64,000 nt of DNA from Metallyticus violacea (GCA_030762175.1 CM060831.1:81462001-81526000), one strand, 5' to 3'; shown: positions 1 through 12,507, numbered from the stretch's first letter. The notes: generated by a model not told the origin, from the letters alone. Numbers and translations are program-made.

Positions 1-767
1 CGAGGTGTAGTTGTATTATTTCTTATTTATTAATTTTTTCTATATCCTTTAACTCCTAAATTTATTTTCCCACCTATTTATCTTAAGATGAAGGTCCTGT
101 CTTACCAATGTTAAATTTGCTAAGTTTATGTTACTGTTGGCATTAGGACTACAACGTTGATATTTAAAAGTTTATTTTGCAATATTTTATATGTGTACTG
201 AAGCTAAATGAATATAATTTACGCACTGAAACAAGATTTTTTTTTATTTGGAGTCTTATTTTTTGTCAAAAATGTTATACATAAACTTATTATTCCTAAG
301 TGATTAAATATTTTGTAATCATTTTGCTTCTGTAGTTTCATTGTTGAGTATAGAAACACCATTGAAAATTTCAAGACAATTGATGAAATAGTTTTTCTGT
401 AGAGGTACATGTTTTGAGAAAATTGCAATCAAAGAACAAATTGTTAAAACTCACTTATAGCTCCAACCTAGAACTTAATGATTAGTCAGGACTGTTCTGT
501 TTACGTAGTAAAAGAAAATTTTCCTCTAGCAAATGGTAAAAAACAAGACTCTAGCTCATTTGGTTCGAAAAAGATATAATTTTGAATTGGATAGTGTCAA
601 AGTCAGAAGATTTTAATATATGAAAATTTTCAGTATTAAAAAAACTACTTCTAATAAAAAAATTATATCTCAGAATTCAGAAAAGTTTGAAATTCATTGT
701 AATTAATTTTTTTGCATTCAAACTCCCATTAAGCATAATGTATGTGAATGGGTACAGCTTGACAATC
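1..767. other. AT-rich intergenic DNA, nothing recognised
   Basis: Short open frames here are AT-rich noise with no family motif on either strand. No repeat unit shared with the rest of the window was seen. Confidence 0.5.
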
Positions 768-1053
768 TCACACCGCCATGGGTGGCCAAGGTCGTTTTGG
801 TGCAGACTTGTGAGCAAGAGGTCTGTGATTTGAATCCTGCCAGGACCATCCTGACTGAGGTTTTTTCCAGGTTTTCCTCAGTCCTCATAAATGGCAAATG
901 CTGGGGAGGCACCCTAAACTTAGGCCTGGAATGTTTCCTTCCTTAAAAATAATCCTTTCTTAATATATCATTTCATCTCATGTCTCATCAGTGTCCATCT
1001 CCTGTGTTGCCTCAGTACTAAAAACGGGCTTTAAACACCATTAAAAAAAAATG
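768..1053 (+). repeat. tRNA-derived SINE, family B (copy 1)
   Basis: The head has a Ser/Leu tRNA-like A box (GGTGGCCAAGG near 781) and a degenerate B box (TTTGAATCC near 828). A body follows with a CTGACTGAGG motif, a TTTCCT repeat and a poly-A-rich end. The body from about 848 matches 15866-16050 closely, and the head matches 11399-11480, so this is a dispersed family. Pol III transcription is inferred from the boxes. Confidence 0.7.
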
Positions 1054-1181
1054 GCAATCACATACATAATGGTAGTGCATATAATCTATGTTTTCTTTTA
1101 TGATGTGAAGTGAATAAGAAGTGGGAAGTTTTTTATTTACACTTTATCTTTTCAATTCATTTACATGAATAAATGATAGAA

Positions 1182-1277
1182 CAATTGAAAACATTTTATG
1201 ATACAATCGAACTACACACTCTTATGCTTCACTTACTTGTGAGTGTGTAGTTCGACTATATCATAAAATGTTTTCAA
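1182..1277. repeat. Hairpin with ~40 bp arms
   Basis: Arms at about 1182-1221 and 1234-1277 are near-perfect inverted copies (a few mismatches) around a ~12-17 base loop. The arm/loop sequence recurs at 8286-8325 and partly at 11048-11075, so it is a dispersed palindromic repeat (MITE remnant or transposon end), not a unique regulatory hairpin. Confidence 0.65.
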
Positions 1278-1617
1278 TTATATGATTGGCTTCACTGTGA
1301 ATGTTCCAATTAACATTTTAGTTAAATGATAGAATGTTTTATCTTCTACTCATTTTTTGATACAGTCATGCCATGTGATAAAATTCATGTTGAAATTTCA
1401 CACAAATTGTTGTCCTTTCTGAAAACTATGATATTTTTTCCCCCCTTTCTCTTGTCCGTGATGTTACATGTATGCAATATTAGACAAGAACAAGTTGGGG
1501 AGACAGTATTATGCCGTGGTATATTTACTTATTTAATTTATATAATGGTAACTGGTACTGCTAGCACTTGTGCTTGTATTTGAACTGGGATTGGTAAGGC
1601 GTAGGTGGTGGTGATGA

Positions 1618-1619
1618 TA

Positions 1620-1657
<38 letters not shown>

Positions 1658-1668
1658 TATTATAATAA
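1618..1668. repeat. (TAA)n microsatellite
   Basis: Near-perfect AAT/TAA trinucleotide run. It lies at the 3' side of the minus-strand LINE fragment that follows, where simple A/T-rich tails are common, so it may be the retrotransposon tail. Confidence 0.85.
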
Positions 1669-2535
1669 TAATTTATTTACTGCCAGTAGACTTGTAATAT
1701 AAGTTTCTGACATTGTCAAATGTTAGGTTACAATGCTATATACAAAATATAATTTACAATTCGACCAATCAATATAAACATCTATTTAGAAGCTATTTCT
1801 TTAACTGATATTGAAATTTTAATTTTTCTACAGACTTGATCTCTGATGGTAAGCTATTGTACAAAAGCTTACTCATATTTATACCCTTACCTACTATTTG
1901 TTTATTGCAAGTATATCTATAATAGTCTTTATTATTTCTGGCTTTAATTTTTATAAAATTCTTTGTTTTATTATATAATGTAGCCTTATACACATAAGGA
2001 GAGTAGACAGTTAATATTTCATGCCTTACAAATGCATCCTTATAAGACTATATTCTAATTTAGAAATTAACCTAATACATTTTTTTTGTAATATAAATCT
2101 ATCCATGTGCACCTTTGCTGCAACTCCCATTACCTCAATACCATAATGTAAATGAGAGTAAATTATACCATAATAAATCATTTTTAACTCTTTGGAGTCA
2201 AACATATATTTGAAAAATCTCAAAGATAGTTGATTTACTAATTTTGCTACATATGGCATCTATCTGTTTTGTCCATGTTAATTTACTATCTATCCATATC
2301 CCTAAAAATTGATATGTATCTACCTGCTCACAGATTTTATTTTCAATTATACCATAAATCCTCTAGAACACTATTTTTAACTAGATCAAATTTCATAAAT
2401 TTTGTTTTGTCCACATATCATATCATATCATTAATTTTAAAATACTTTAGGATTTGCTCTGAACTCAAAGAGATGTCAGTTAGAAACTTATTACAATTCC
2501 CCGATGATATCATCTGCATAAAAAGTAATAAGTAA
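1669..2535 (-). pseudogene. Non-LTR retrotransposon (LINE) 3' fragment, RT and C-terminal region
   Basis: In minus-strand order, a YADD reverse transcriptase catalytic box is encoded at 2509-2520. A stretch of the LGIWIDSKLTW type (the FLGI...LTW motif after the RT palm) follows, then YSHLHYGIEVMG (2026-2259), typical of the LINE thumb/C-terminus, then a YNSLPSEIK motif near the end. Several frameshifts separate these, and the 5' part including the endonuclease is absent. This is a 5'-truncated dead copy; the clade cannot be settled by eye. Confidence 0.75.
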
Positions 2536-5500
2536 TAAAAGTAATAATGGAATTACAAAGCTGGGCAATATTTACATATATTAAAAACATGAACCATTTG
2601 GGGCACACATTTTACTAATCCACATTGAGACCTTACTTTAGACAGGAGAGCATCTTTCTATCTATAAATTTCAGTTATTTGTTATCTATATATAAGATTT
2701 ACATATTTTGTGGGAAACTAATCCCATAAGATTCGAACTTATATAACAAAAAAATCATGTTTCACACCATTAAAAGCATTTGATATAAAAATATAAGGTA
2801 CCCATCTTTTTATTTTGTTTTAATAAGAATTTATGCTGCTTTCTGGAAACATTACTTTGATTCCTATTATAACAAACGCATTCTGCATAATATTTTATAA
2901 ATACAAATCCCATTAAGTCATCGAGTTCTGCTAATTTGATAAAATGAGATTATCTTCTTTCATAAATGAAATCAGTGTGTATAGATGATAGTAGGATTTG
3001 AATTGGCAGATTATCATTATTTGCCACAGGCTTCATGACATATAAGCAATGCGATAAACTTTACACCCTTTATTTTTCTTTGAAAATCCCAATGTATTTG
3101 TCCAGCAGAAGCAACAACCATTATTAGGGACTTGAATTCTTAGGTAAATACATTTTTTTTATTTATACTCCAAAAGGAATTTGCAAACATGTTTAAGTTG
3201 GTCCTGGTGGTGTTGTACCATAAACAATGTTTGAACTCTGAGCTGAGATCATTCAGTTGCAGTTAATTTTTGGTGTGAGGTGGTAGTTTACTGTTATCTT
3301 TCTTTGGTATTTTCGAATCCTAAAGCAAATGCAACCCAAGTTAATCCTTTATGTTATGCAAAACAGTTTTAGGCTTTAGCACTAGTAGCCATAACAAAGA
3401 AGCAGGATTAAAAAAATATGAAACTATAAATGCAATTTGCCAGGCTGTTTATTTTATAATTTGTTTAGGTAAAATTAATGAAGAAGAAATACATGCATAA
3501 CAGATATTTTTCCTCCATTTCTTTCTCACTAAAAATAAATCATTTCTGCACAAATGATTTCTTTTTATAATTTTCTAGAACATTGTTACATTTATTAATT
3601 TGACCTATGGCCAAACATTTTAAGCAGCATTTGTCTTGTAGAATTATAAACTCCCATCAGAAATTCTTGAAAGAAAGCACATATATTATTAGAAACTGAT
3701 TACAATTGTTTATTTCTTATTTACAAGGATAATTGATTGTTAAATAATTTACTATAGACTTATAGGTTATAACTTCTGGCTGATTGTTAGAAACTAAGAG
3801 AGGTTTTTGAAAAAACAGATCTGGCCTATGTAAGGTCTGTTTAGTATTTTAGAGCTTTATCTGTGCTTACATCAGGATTATATTATGGTGATAAGCTGGT
3901 GTTTTCTGACCTCAGCTTTCATGAGCAATGATATAATGCATTCTTCTCAATTGACATGATCATTATGAATGAGAGAATATCTTTGTAGTTTGGTGCAGGT
4001 TTGAACATTTCGTACTTAGGGCCTAATGTCATCATTTTTCTTGTTTTTCTTCTTTTTTTTTTTTACTTTAAATCATGGTAAAAGTTTTGGAGCTGATATT
4101 ACAAAAAACTTAACGATAATACACCATCTTAACATTTTAAGGACCCTCAGGAAGTTGGATGTTACATTATTACTCCCTAAGGAAAAGTACTGCAAGGTCC
4201 TCAAAACATTAATTGTTGTATTATCATTAAATTTCACATGACATAAACCCAAAAACTTTTATGAAGACAAATCTCAGCCGCAAAAACGTATGTCATAAGT
4301 AAACATGTTTTAAATATGGAAAGTGTTGTGAAAAATAGTATGAATTATGATGAGGTTCCTCCTCTCCAGAAATATTTTTAACTGTTTAAGTGTTTGAAAC
4401 CTAAGAATTCAAGAAATTGCAGTGACAATAATAGTCAATTATGCAGTGTATGCACTTAGTTTCAACTAATAGGAATTATTTATGTTTGTTAAAACAACAG
4501 TAGAATTTGCAAGGAAGCAATAATAATAAATATTTGAAACTAGCTATGCTGTTCTCACAAATTGCTTTCTAGATATGTGTGTTGAAAAATCACTTCTTTT
4601 TGTTGTGTCAATATAGATCTTTAATGTAGAAAACATAGAGACATCAATTTAGGTGTAATTTAAAACAGGTGTAAAATAGAAGTTAGGATTATGCTGATAA
4701 AAATAACTGAAAGGAACAGAAATATGATCCAACTATAATTTTTTTTAGGTTCAAGTTCTAAAAATGTATAAAAACAAGTCCTTATTTATTGGCACAGGCC
4801 TATTTATTATAATGGAGGCATTGAAAAATGCACCCAAGTACTGTCATGGATAAGTTACTAGATCAGAAATGTTTTTCAAGACAATAAACTATTTTAAGCA
4901 GTTCAGACTTGAGAGAATGACTGCTAATAAAAATGTTGATGTATTATAATATAAATGGATAATGGAATATATGAAATGCAGATGGAAAAATAAAAACTAT
5001 TTATGATGGTTACCTCTCTTTCAAAAGCATGATTGTTTTTGAAAACAGATGCATTATCTGAAAGTTCAACAAAAAGGATTAACTGCTTAGTAATTGTGTT
5101 AGACATTCTTTGTCAAATCCAGAAGATTTTGAACAAAGTGTTTTTCAAATGAATATCTACTTATAAGAGCTGATAGAGTGGTATTTAAGCTGAAAATCAT
5201 AATATTTTTTCCTCTGTGTTGATGGTTAATGAGAAAAATATTATAAATCTTTTATTATGTTTGAAAGCAGTAAATCTCTATATAATGTATTATTGGATTC
5301 CTCAGGTCAGAGGAAAATATGCCCAAAAGTATAACTAAGGAGAGGAAACTACCTCTCCTATAATCCACATTTTCCTTCAGTATTTTTTAACAATTAGTAA
5401 AGTTTTATAGAGTGTTTACTTAGGTCTTCCTGAGATGTCTGTCCTGCCAAGCTGTCTCATTATTCTTATTTCTTTCAACTCATTTTCACATCCAATTATG

Positions 5501-5626
5501 CCTAGCATTTTCTTTATTTATTTTATTGGTCTTACATACTAGATTTTATAATTTGTATTTCTTGGTGTTAGCTTCTTTTCTAGTATCTCATTTGCATGAA
5601 GCCAAATAGTTTGCAATGTTTTTTTT
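2536..5626. other. AT-rich intergenic DNA, no gene seen
   Basis: About 3 kb with only short open frames of no recognisable family. No tRNA-like boxes or long inverted repeats were noticed. Probably old, decayed repeat DNA. Confidence 0.45.
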
Positions 5627-5905
5627 TATTTCGTTTATTTACGGATGCTCTTTAACATCTCAGGTCATCAGCTGAGGCAATGAAACAGCTAGTAAATTTT
5701 GCTCAGAGGTCTGCCTCTTCTTTCAGGCTTGAGATTCTTTTTTTTTACTGTAAATCTACAACACGGGACCTATGGCTTTACTTCCCTTCCAAACGAAATC
5801 ATACTTAATAGTTTTTATGCCAAAAAAATCCATTCATCCTGGCCAGGATTGCGCATCTTGGGTTTATGAGGCAAGTATGTTTACCACTACACCACTAGAA
5901 TCAAC
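5627..5905 (-). repeat. tRNA-derived SINE, family A (copy 1)
   Basis: On the minus strand the element begins with a tRNA-like head (A box like TGTAGTGGTAA; B box region near 5845-5860, degenerate) and ends in the diagnostic ..GCATCCGTAAATAAA tail. The body includes GAAGAGGC...CAGACCTCTGAGCAAAATTT-like sequence shared with copies at 13484, 28533, 30846, 34083 and 44898. Moderately diverged. Confidence 0.75.
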
Positions 5906-7044
5906 ACACCTACTTTACATCGTATCTTATTTGTTTATAAATAACAAACTGAAATTATCGATGCATTCGGAATTAAAAGAATGATTTGATTTTGGCAGCG
6001 GGTTCTTGGTAAAAGTATATTCCTTGGGTTAATGCCCCTCTCACCAATCAGTTTCCATGTTCCATACTCACAACACTAGCCGAATTTGTGTCACTTTCAC
6101 CCTCTCTTTCAGGCTCCTTCCCATTACATTGCCTTCTTTTTCTTGTTCAAACCCAGTGTTTACATTATCACAAAAGATGTTAGAATATACTTTTTTTTAA
6201 CCCCAGGGTGTCCAGGTTTCTAGTCATCAGAAGTCATTATGAAAACTTTTAATTTCATGCAAGAAATTATGGGCTCCACACATTCAAGGAGTTGGAAAAA
6301 TTTTGAACAGATGGCATCAGATTCTAAAAACCTGTCATACATGTACATTATAATGTTGCTGCAGCAATAAATGATGGAACTATAACCAGAGCAAAGGCAA
6401 AAATTCTAAAGTTGACTATATGAGAACATACAACCATTGAAACATTTTTATTATGTTGATCCTGTATTGAATATGATTGGAAATAATTCATTGGACTTGC
6501 AGCATTCATGTAACTCAGTTGGCAAGAGCATTGTCCCACAACCAGATGCAGAAGTTGAAGGAATAGGTCCTGCTCGGAAAAGTTACCTGGTAATTTGGTG
6601 CACAAATGAGCTTTAGACTTGTGTTATTAATTCATTAATCTCAAAGACCTTATTAGTTGACATTTGATGTTAAAAATATGATCATGATTGTGACTAGCTT
6701 ATTGTTCAAGGGATATGGGTAAGCTATATGGTCGTTATTTACTCTTGTTCACACTAGGCAGTCATTATCACAATTGCTAGCACCTTCATATAGCACAATA
6801 AGCTAGCATCAACTATAATATTTTTCCACCCTGATTAGCCTATTAAGCTTACTAAAGGCATGTCCTAACTTTTGTACTTACATGTGTAATAGCAGTACTT
6901 TTTGTTTACTACTTCTTATTCTAACCAATATAATGTTTATAGCTGTAATCTCCCAAATAATTATTGACATATATTCCAAACAGCATATAAAGCTGAAACT
7001 ACTGTGATAAACGGCTGCTCATCAGTTGCTTCAACTGAGCCATA
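5906..7044. other. Intergenic DNA, no gene seen
   Basis: No coding motif. A weak tRNA A-box-like stretch (GTAACTCAGTTGG near 6510) is present without a convincing B box. Confidence 0.4.
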
Positions 7045-8682
7045 TGCAGAGTTAATCCAAACTTTATCAACAAACTTTCACAAGTTGTTCAGGGATGTTT
7101 TCTGAATGCATTGATATAAAGAATCCGTGGTCTCCAGTGGCCCATTATCAGGTAATTTCATTGCTTTTGTTTTGTTTAGCTCGACCACCTATGTATCTGT
7201 TTACTCGGAATATGATTGTTTCCAAACAAAACACAAACTTTCACTACCTTGGTAGAGCATAGTAGCGTGTTTTCAGTACAGTCCATCACCAGATTTGAAC
7301 TCCTGCTCAGTTCTGTCTCAGTTTTTGTTTCCTGCAGTGCATTATTTTCATAGTGATAAGGTTTGGATAACTTCACTTATGCAGAATGAACCGATATGCA
7401 CCTTGTCTATGGTTTCGCTCAATGCAGTGGAAGAGCTGCACAACAACACTATGCAGAGCTATTTTCACATTGATAGCAACCTTATCACACCACATTTGCA
7501 GTTGTACACAGGTGACTGCCCAAAACTGGGTCCTTCACTGTTAGTATGCAAGATACTGGCTTTGAGAGAATGTCAGAACACAGAATATCATCCACAGAGG
7601 GCCCAGGCATTGCAACCAGTAGACTTTCCACATCGAGTACAGTTGCTAGTTGATTCTTAGAGCAATGTGCAGATAACCAACATTTTTCTGCTGTAATATT
7701 GTACACAAACAAGACCATGTTTACTAGAGAAGGAATGTTCAACAGTCAGAATAGCCATATCTGGGAATATGAAAATTCACATCCTGTGGTGAATCGAGCA
7801 TATCAAAAGGCATTCTCTGTGAATGTATGGGCTGGTATCATTAACAGTTCTGTGATAGGGCCTTAGTCTACCCGACAGACTGAATGGAGTAGTCTAAAAA
7901 GCATTCCTTCAACATGTCCTCCCATATTTTCTGGAAGATATACTACTGATAATTTGCAGGTTATATGGTTTCAACAAGATGCGGCACTAGCACATGTTGC
8001 AGTGAATCTTAGGAAATACCAATCTCCTGGGATGCTAGAACGTGTGCGATAGTTCATGAGGCGCTGCTGTGAAGTTTGTCGTGATCAGAGAGGTTGACAT
8101 TTTAAACAGCGTATTTTGTAATTAAAATGTAAATTGGAACTTGCACAGTGAAGCCAAACATACAAGTAATATTGTATGATTTAGTTGAATACACTTCCCA
8201 AAGCTTAACGAATTATCTGACAGTTGACTTTTAGCCTGGCTGATGATGGAAACGAAATGTTCTCGAAACTGGTTCTATATAATATGACAAGTAAGTGAAA
8301 CATTAAGAGTGTGTAGTCTAACTAAATCTTACAATAATATCAATTATAGTGTAATTTGTGTTTTTTCATGTAATTTTTTTTTGTAATGTTTGGTCATCTA
8401 TCCTTAAAAATAAATAATTGCAATTGTCAGGAGGTGTTGAGTAGTTGATTAATTGGTGGCAGATCGTAAAGTAAATATGCTCTACAGCAGTCAAATGTTG
8501 TGTTTTGTTTGGAAACGATCATATTCCAAGTAAGTAGATGCAAAGGTGGTTATTATAAAATGAAAACAATGAAATTACCTGGTCATGTGCCACCAGAGAT
8601 CATCGGTTCCTTATATCAACATTTGGAAAAGATCCTTGAACAATTTATTAAAGTTTGTTGGTAGAGTTCAGATTCACTCTGT
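7045..8682 (+). mobile_element. Degenerate Tc1/mariner-type transposon with ~200 bp terminal inverted repeats
   Basis: The first ~215 bases (7045-7260) recur inverted at 8470-8682, including the shared segment covering AGGTAATTTCATTG and GGAATATGAT. Both ends abut TA. Inside, plus-strand frames near 7720-8040 give transposase-like pieces: WEYENPHPVV, FSVNVWAGI, IGP and WFQQDAALAH, matching the second-Asp region of DDE_3 transposases. Stops and frameshifts interrupt them, so the copy is dead. Confidence 0.65.
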
Positions 8683-9888
8683 ATACATATATTGAGGATT
8701 GCAGATGTACTGTAATAGCTTGGACAATTATTGTCCCCCCCAAAAGTCTCTATCCTGATTTTTTGTACCATGAAATGGGATACCAAAGTCTCATATTCTG
8801 CAACAATGACTTATTGGCAGAATATTAGTGACGTCAGGTTTTTTTTTTTATTACTTATGCATACAGTTTATTATGGCTTGCAGAAGTACTAACAACAGTG
8901 CATTTAAATTCATAATTTGCATAATCAGTACATAGATTAGAGAAAAGTGATTGGTGTGTCAAATTTCCTCTTTCAATCTAAGTATTGTTGGTAAGACAAA
9001 ACTTAATTTGCGAGTAAAATTTGATTGCTAAAACATGTGAAAATATGCCACCATAAAGGAAGTGTAATTTTACAAACATGTACAAGGAATATTCCTACAT
9101 TAAGAAAACAATTTCTTCCTCCAATGTTCAATGCATTGAGTGCTTATCCACTTTTAGTATAAGCTATGGTGAGATGATCAGATATCAGACAACATATAAA
9201 TGATGAAAATGATAAAAAGTATGGTGTATGCAAGTGTGTCTACTTCTGCATTTAAAGATTTTTTTTAAAGTGAAAATTTTCGTGATAAAGATATATGATT
9301 AGCTGCTGAAGGAGTGTTTGTTTATTACATAGTCCAGCACAATTATTCTTTCAGATCCATGGATTGAAATGTTAAACTTTTATCCAGTTTACTTGTGAAC
9401 GAAAATTTATGCCTGCCTGCAGTAAAGTTCAGGAAATTGCACTACTAATTAATTTAATCTTACTTGTAATTTCTGAACTAATATCAGATTTACAGAAAGC
9501 TAATTTTATTTCAACAATGACAGATGTGTTGATTCCTAGGGACACAAAAATATTTCCATTACTTCTAAAGGCTAAGGAATTCAATTTAAAGTACTGGATC
9601 TTAAGTTCAATATTATCTGCACAAAGAGTAGCTTTGTGCAGATAACAATGAACGCAATTTGGTACATACCTTACTTAAATTGAATATAATAATTCCCAAT
9701 GCTATACAAATGATATTCCATATTCCTATTGATATCAAAGCCATTCATATTTTCATGTGTATAATGTCAGGGTTTAAGGTTTTAAAGTATTTTGCAACTT
9801 GTAGACCAGATCAAGTGATACAAACAATTTATTATGGCTTTCAAAAGTACTGACAACATAATTCACAGTGAAATACAATATCATATAA
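8683..9888. other. Repeat-derived intergenic DNA
   Basis: A ~30-base motif TTTATTATGGCTTGCAGAAG (8866) recurs as a diverged direct copy at 9829. This suggests fragments of one repeat flanking this stretch and the fold-back that follows. The 78-codon frame at 9409-9645 has no motif I can defend. Confidence 0.35.
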
Positions 9889-10185
9889 AAAATTATTTAT
9901 GAGGAAGTCGCTCAAATTTCACTAGTTTTATTCCACTTTCTTGGCCATGTTTCAAAGGCAAATTTCCTTCATCATCAGCACGGCTCCATTGTCAGCTTTC
10001 CAGGGTGGTATTAAGATGTCGCTCTTTGGATTTTATAAACTTTTTGATGAGGTTGCTGTTGTTTGGAAGATCAAAATTAACTAAATTTTCTTTGTTTTCG
10101 TTCAAGAATATATTTTCCCACACCAATAATTCTATGGGTTTTTGAAGAGCTTTTAAGAGTTTTGGTTTATTTTAGAACTCGTGGT

Positions 10186-10220
<35 letters not shown>

Positions 10221-10469
10221 CAGAAATGGCATGCTACTGCTGATTTTTCCGTATGTTTGTATTTTGCACTTCTCACTTAATTTTGATCTTCCAAACAACA
10301 GCAACCTCATCAAAAAGTTTATAAAATCCAAAGAGTGACATCTTAATACCACACTGGAAAGTTGACAGTGGAGTTGTGCTGATGATGAAGGAAATTTGCC
10401 TTTGAAACATGTCCAAGTAAGTGGAACAAAACTATTGAAATTTGAGTGAGTTCCTCATAAATAATTTGT
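9889..10469. repeat. Fold-back element, ~190 bp arms
   Basis: 9889-10082 and 10274-10468 are inverted copies, including the GATGAGGTTGCTGTTGTTTG and CATCATCAGCAC segments. The ~190-base spacer contains a poly-T run of about 30 bases at 10189-10218. No transposase is encoded, so it is a non-autonomous fold-back/MITE-like element. Confidence 0.75.
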
Positions 10470-11398
10470 TATACTGACAACAGTTTGCACATGCAGTGTG
10501 TAGATTGGGAAAGATTTGGGATATGTTTAAATGTTTGGTAATTCTAATAATATAATATTGGTACTAATATTTTTTAAATTCCCTTTATTTCTGTTATGTA
10601 ATTAGGTATATTTCTGTTTTATAATGAAATTATGAGAATCATTAAAATAATTTTATAGCATGCAGTAACTTACGTTTATTACAAACTAATGTGTTGAGGT
10701 TTGAAGCTGCCATCACTCTGAATGATTTCTCTTTATGGCAGTAGGAATGGGAATACATATTACATTCAACGAGTGTCCTTAGAGCTTCACACATTGGCCC
10801 TTAAGCACACTTTAACTTGTGCTGCATCTACTTCTAATTTTTTAATTATATTTAGTATTTCATTTTTCACATTATGTTCATCAGAAAGGTGGTGGATGTT
10901 TTTTAAATGTTGCAGAATATCAAAAACAGTACTGGTAATTGTAAAAAATGTTTGCAGAATTTTACTTAAGTATGAGACTGCATTCAATGCTTCATTCAAA
11001 ATAAAATCTACAATAAAATTGTATGAATAAATTCGTGTTGTATATGTCATACTCTTATTGCTTCATTTACTTGTAACCAAGATCCCTCCCCTGTCAAACA
11101 TGCTAAATCCACATGATCCTTGTGTATATGGTTGCCTGCCATTAAAATGGATTTGTAACACAGGAATATAGCATGAACGTGCGATAGGTATTCATTCAGA
11201 GGACACCAACAGTTTTAAGTATTTAAAAACAGATTGTTTGAAAGCAAAGCATATCATGCAATATAGCTTATCATTTAGAAGCATGAAAAAGTTTGTAAAT
11301 GTCATTAACAATATGTAGTGTCCATGTTAATATAAGCTGTTTATTCCTACAGTTGGTGACAGCAATTGACGTGTACTCTGCAGTGAATATATAGCATC
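10470..11398. other. Intergenic DNA, no gene seen
   Basis: Two overlapping frames on opposite strands near 10787-11050 have no motif. A copy of the hairpin-arm repeat described at 1182 is recognisable near 11048-11075. Confidence 0.4.
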
Positions 11399-11560
11399 TC
11401 GACCGTCACGGGTGGCCGAGGTCGTTAAGGCGCGGACTCGTGAGCGGGAGGTCAAGGGTTCGAATTCCGCCCGGACCATTCTCCTTGATTGAGGTTTTTT
11501 TTTTTTAATTTTCCTCAATCCTCATAAATCGTAAATGCCGGAAGGTACCTCTATCCTCGG
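11399..11560 (+). repeat. tRNA-derived SINE, family B head (copy 2)
   Basis: This is the best-preserved head of the family. Its A box is GGTGGCCGAGGTCGTTAAGG (near 11411) and its B box GGTTCGAATTCC (near 11458), followed by the CTTGATTGAGG / TTTTCCTCAATCCTCATAAA body. The tail differs from copies 1 and 3, so it is a subfamily or a truncated copy. Confidence 0.7.
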
Positions 11561-11872
11561 TGTCCACCGCCAGGCAATCCTCGGCCATAAAACGCCTTCG
11601 TCATTAATACCTGATGATCATCTATGCATGTAATAAAGATCTCCCCACTTCTAAAATCCTTACCCTGGACTATGCCTTGTGAAACTTGCTCCCACTCTCC
11701 ACTTAAATTGCTAAGTGGAGAGTGGCAATTATAGTGTGAGGCACGGCCCCTGAGCGGTGTACCAGAGTCCATTTAAAATTTCATTTTGAAGAGGATTTTA
11801 ACTATAAAATGTAACATTTTGGTGCGTCTATAGGAACGAAAGAAATTAAAAAAAAAAAAAAAAGTTAAGTTT

Positions 11873-11936
11873 CGCGTGAGATTCGAAACCGGGTCCATCG
11901 CTCAAAAGTCGTGCCTCTAACCACAAGTCTAAGGGA
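11873..11936 (-). ncRNA. tRNA-like Pol III unit 1
   Basis: Read on the minus strand it has an A-box-like GACTTGTGGTTAGAGG and a B-box GGTTTCGAATCTC at tRNA spacing. A T-run (A-run on plus at 11849-11864) follows it in the direction of transcription and could terminate Pol III. Cloverleaf pairing is imperfect. It may be a SINE head or decayed tRNA rather than a working tRNA. Confidence 0.5.
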
Positions 11937-12136
11937 GAGGCGCAAAAATTCTCAATTTCCCTACCTCTTTACTCCTTTTCAAACAAAATATTTTATAAAA
12001 TTGTGCTCCCGTGTCTCTGCTATGGTGCTCTCATGGTGGGACTGCAGTTCCCGCAGTTATATACAAACTGCATGCCGATGCTCACAGAGGGCACCACCTG
12101 CAGAGCTGCTCCGCCTTTCATGAATAAAGTAGATGA

Positions 12137-12215
12137 ACCTGCAAAGACTCGAACCGCTGTATTCAGAACTTACCACCTGAGGAGTTGCGCCTTTATCCAC
12201 TCAGCCACGTGAGCT
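12137..12215 (-). ncRNA. tRNA-like Pol III unit 2 (Ser/Leu type)
   Basis: On the minus strand it has a perfect A box TGGCTGAGTGGATAAAGG and a B box GGTTCGAGTC, with a long variable-arm spacing as in Ser/Leu tRNAs. The T-runs at 11991-12000 lie downstream. Its sequence is clearly different from units 1, 3 and 4, so the cluster is not a simple tandem duplication. Confidence 0.55.
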
Positions 12216-12292
12216 GGTGAAGAAATTTTGCTCTAAACTGGACTTTGATGAGTTTTGAACTTTACGAGGAATACATAAAAGTCAATGTCGGT

Positions 12293-12357
12293 AGTAACAA
12301 TTGAACCCTAGTTTCAATCTCAGAAAGCCATACCTTTAACCACTAGGCTAACGAAAC
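12293..12357 (-). ncRNA. tRNA-like Pol III unit 3
   Basis: On the minus strand it has an A box TAGCCTAGTGGTTAAAGG and a B-box GGGTTCAATTG. A TTTT (plus 12277-12280) follows within 20 bases and could be a Pol III terminator. Confidence 0.5.
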
Positions 12358-12439
12358 TGTTGAAAAAAAAGTTTCCTTTAACGTTACATTTGAGTCGTTT
12401 TGAATGCAAAGACTTGACATAAAAAGGCTAACTTATCAA

Positions 12440-12507
12440 GCTGAATTGAACCCGGGTTACCACGCACAATACGTCACGCCGCTAACCGCTCGGCCATTGC
12501 GAGCACG
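12440..12507 (-). ncRNA. tRNA-like Pol III unit 4 (Ser/Leu type)
   Basis: On the minus strand it has a perfect A box TGGCCGAGCGGTTAGCGG and a B box GGGTTCAATTC. An eight-base T-run (plus A-run 12363-12370) lies downstream before unit 3. The 5' and 3' ends pair only partly, so tRNA identity is unproven. Confidence 0.55.

Noticed and set aside
6500..6560. tRNA A-box-like GTAACTCAGTTGGCAAGAGC
   Set aside because: No B box at the right distance and no fold; too weak to call.
9409..9645. Possible hAT/DUF4371-like fragment (SDLQKANFISTMTDV)
   Set aside because: Resemblance is limited to a few residues and not supported by neighbouring blocks.
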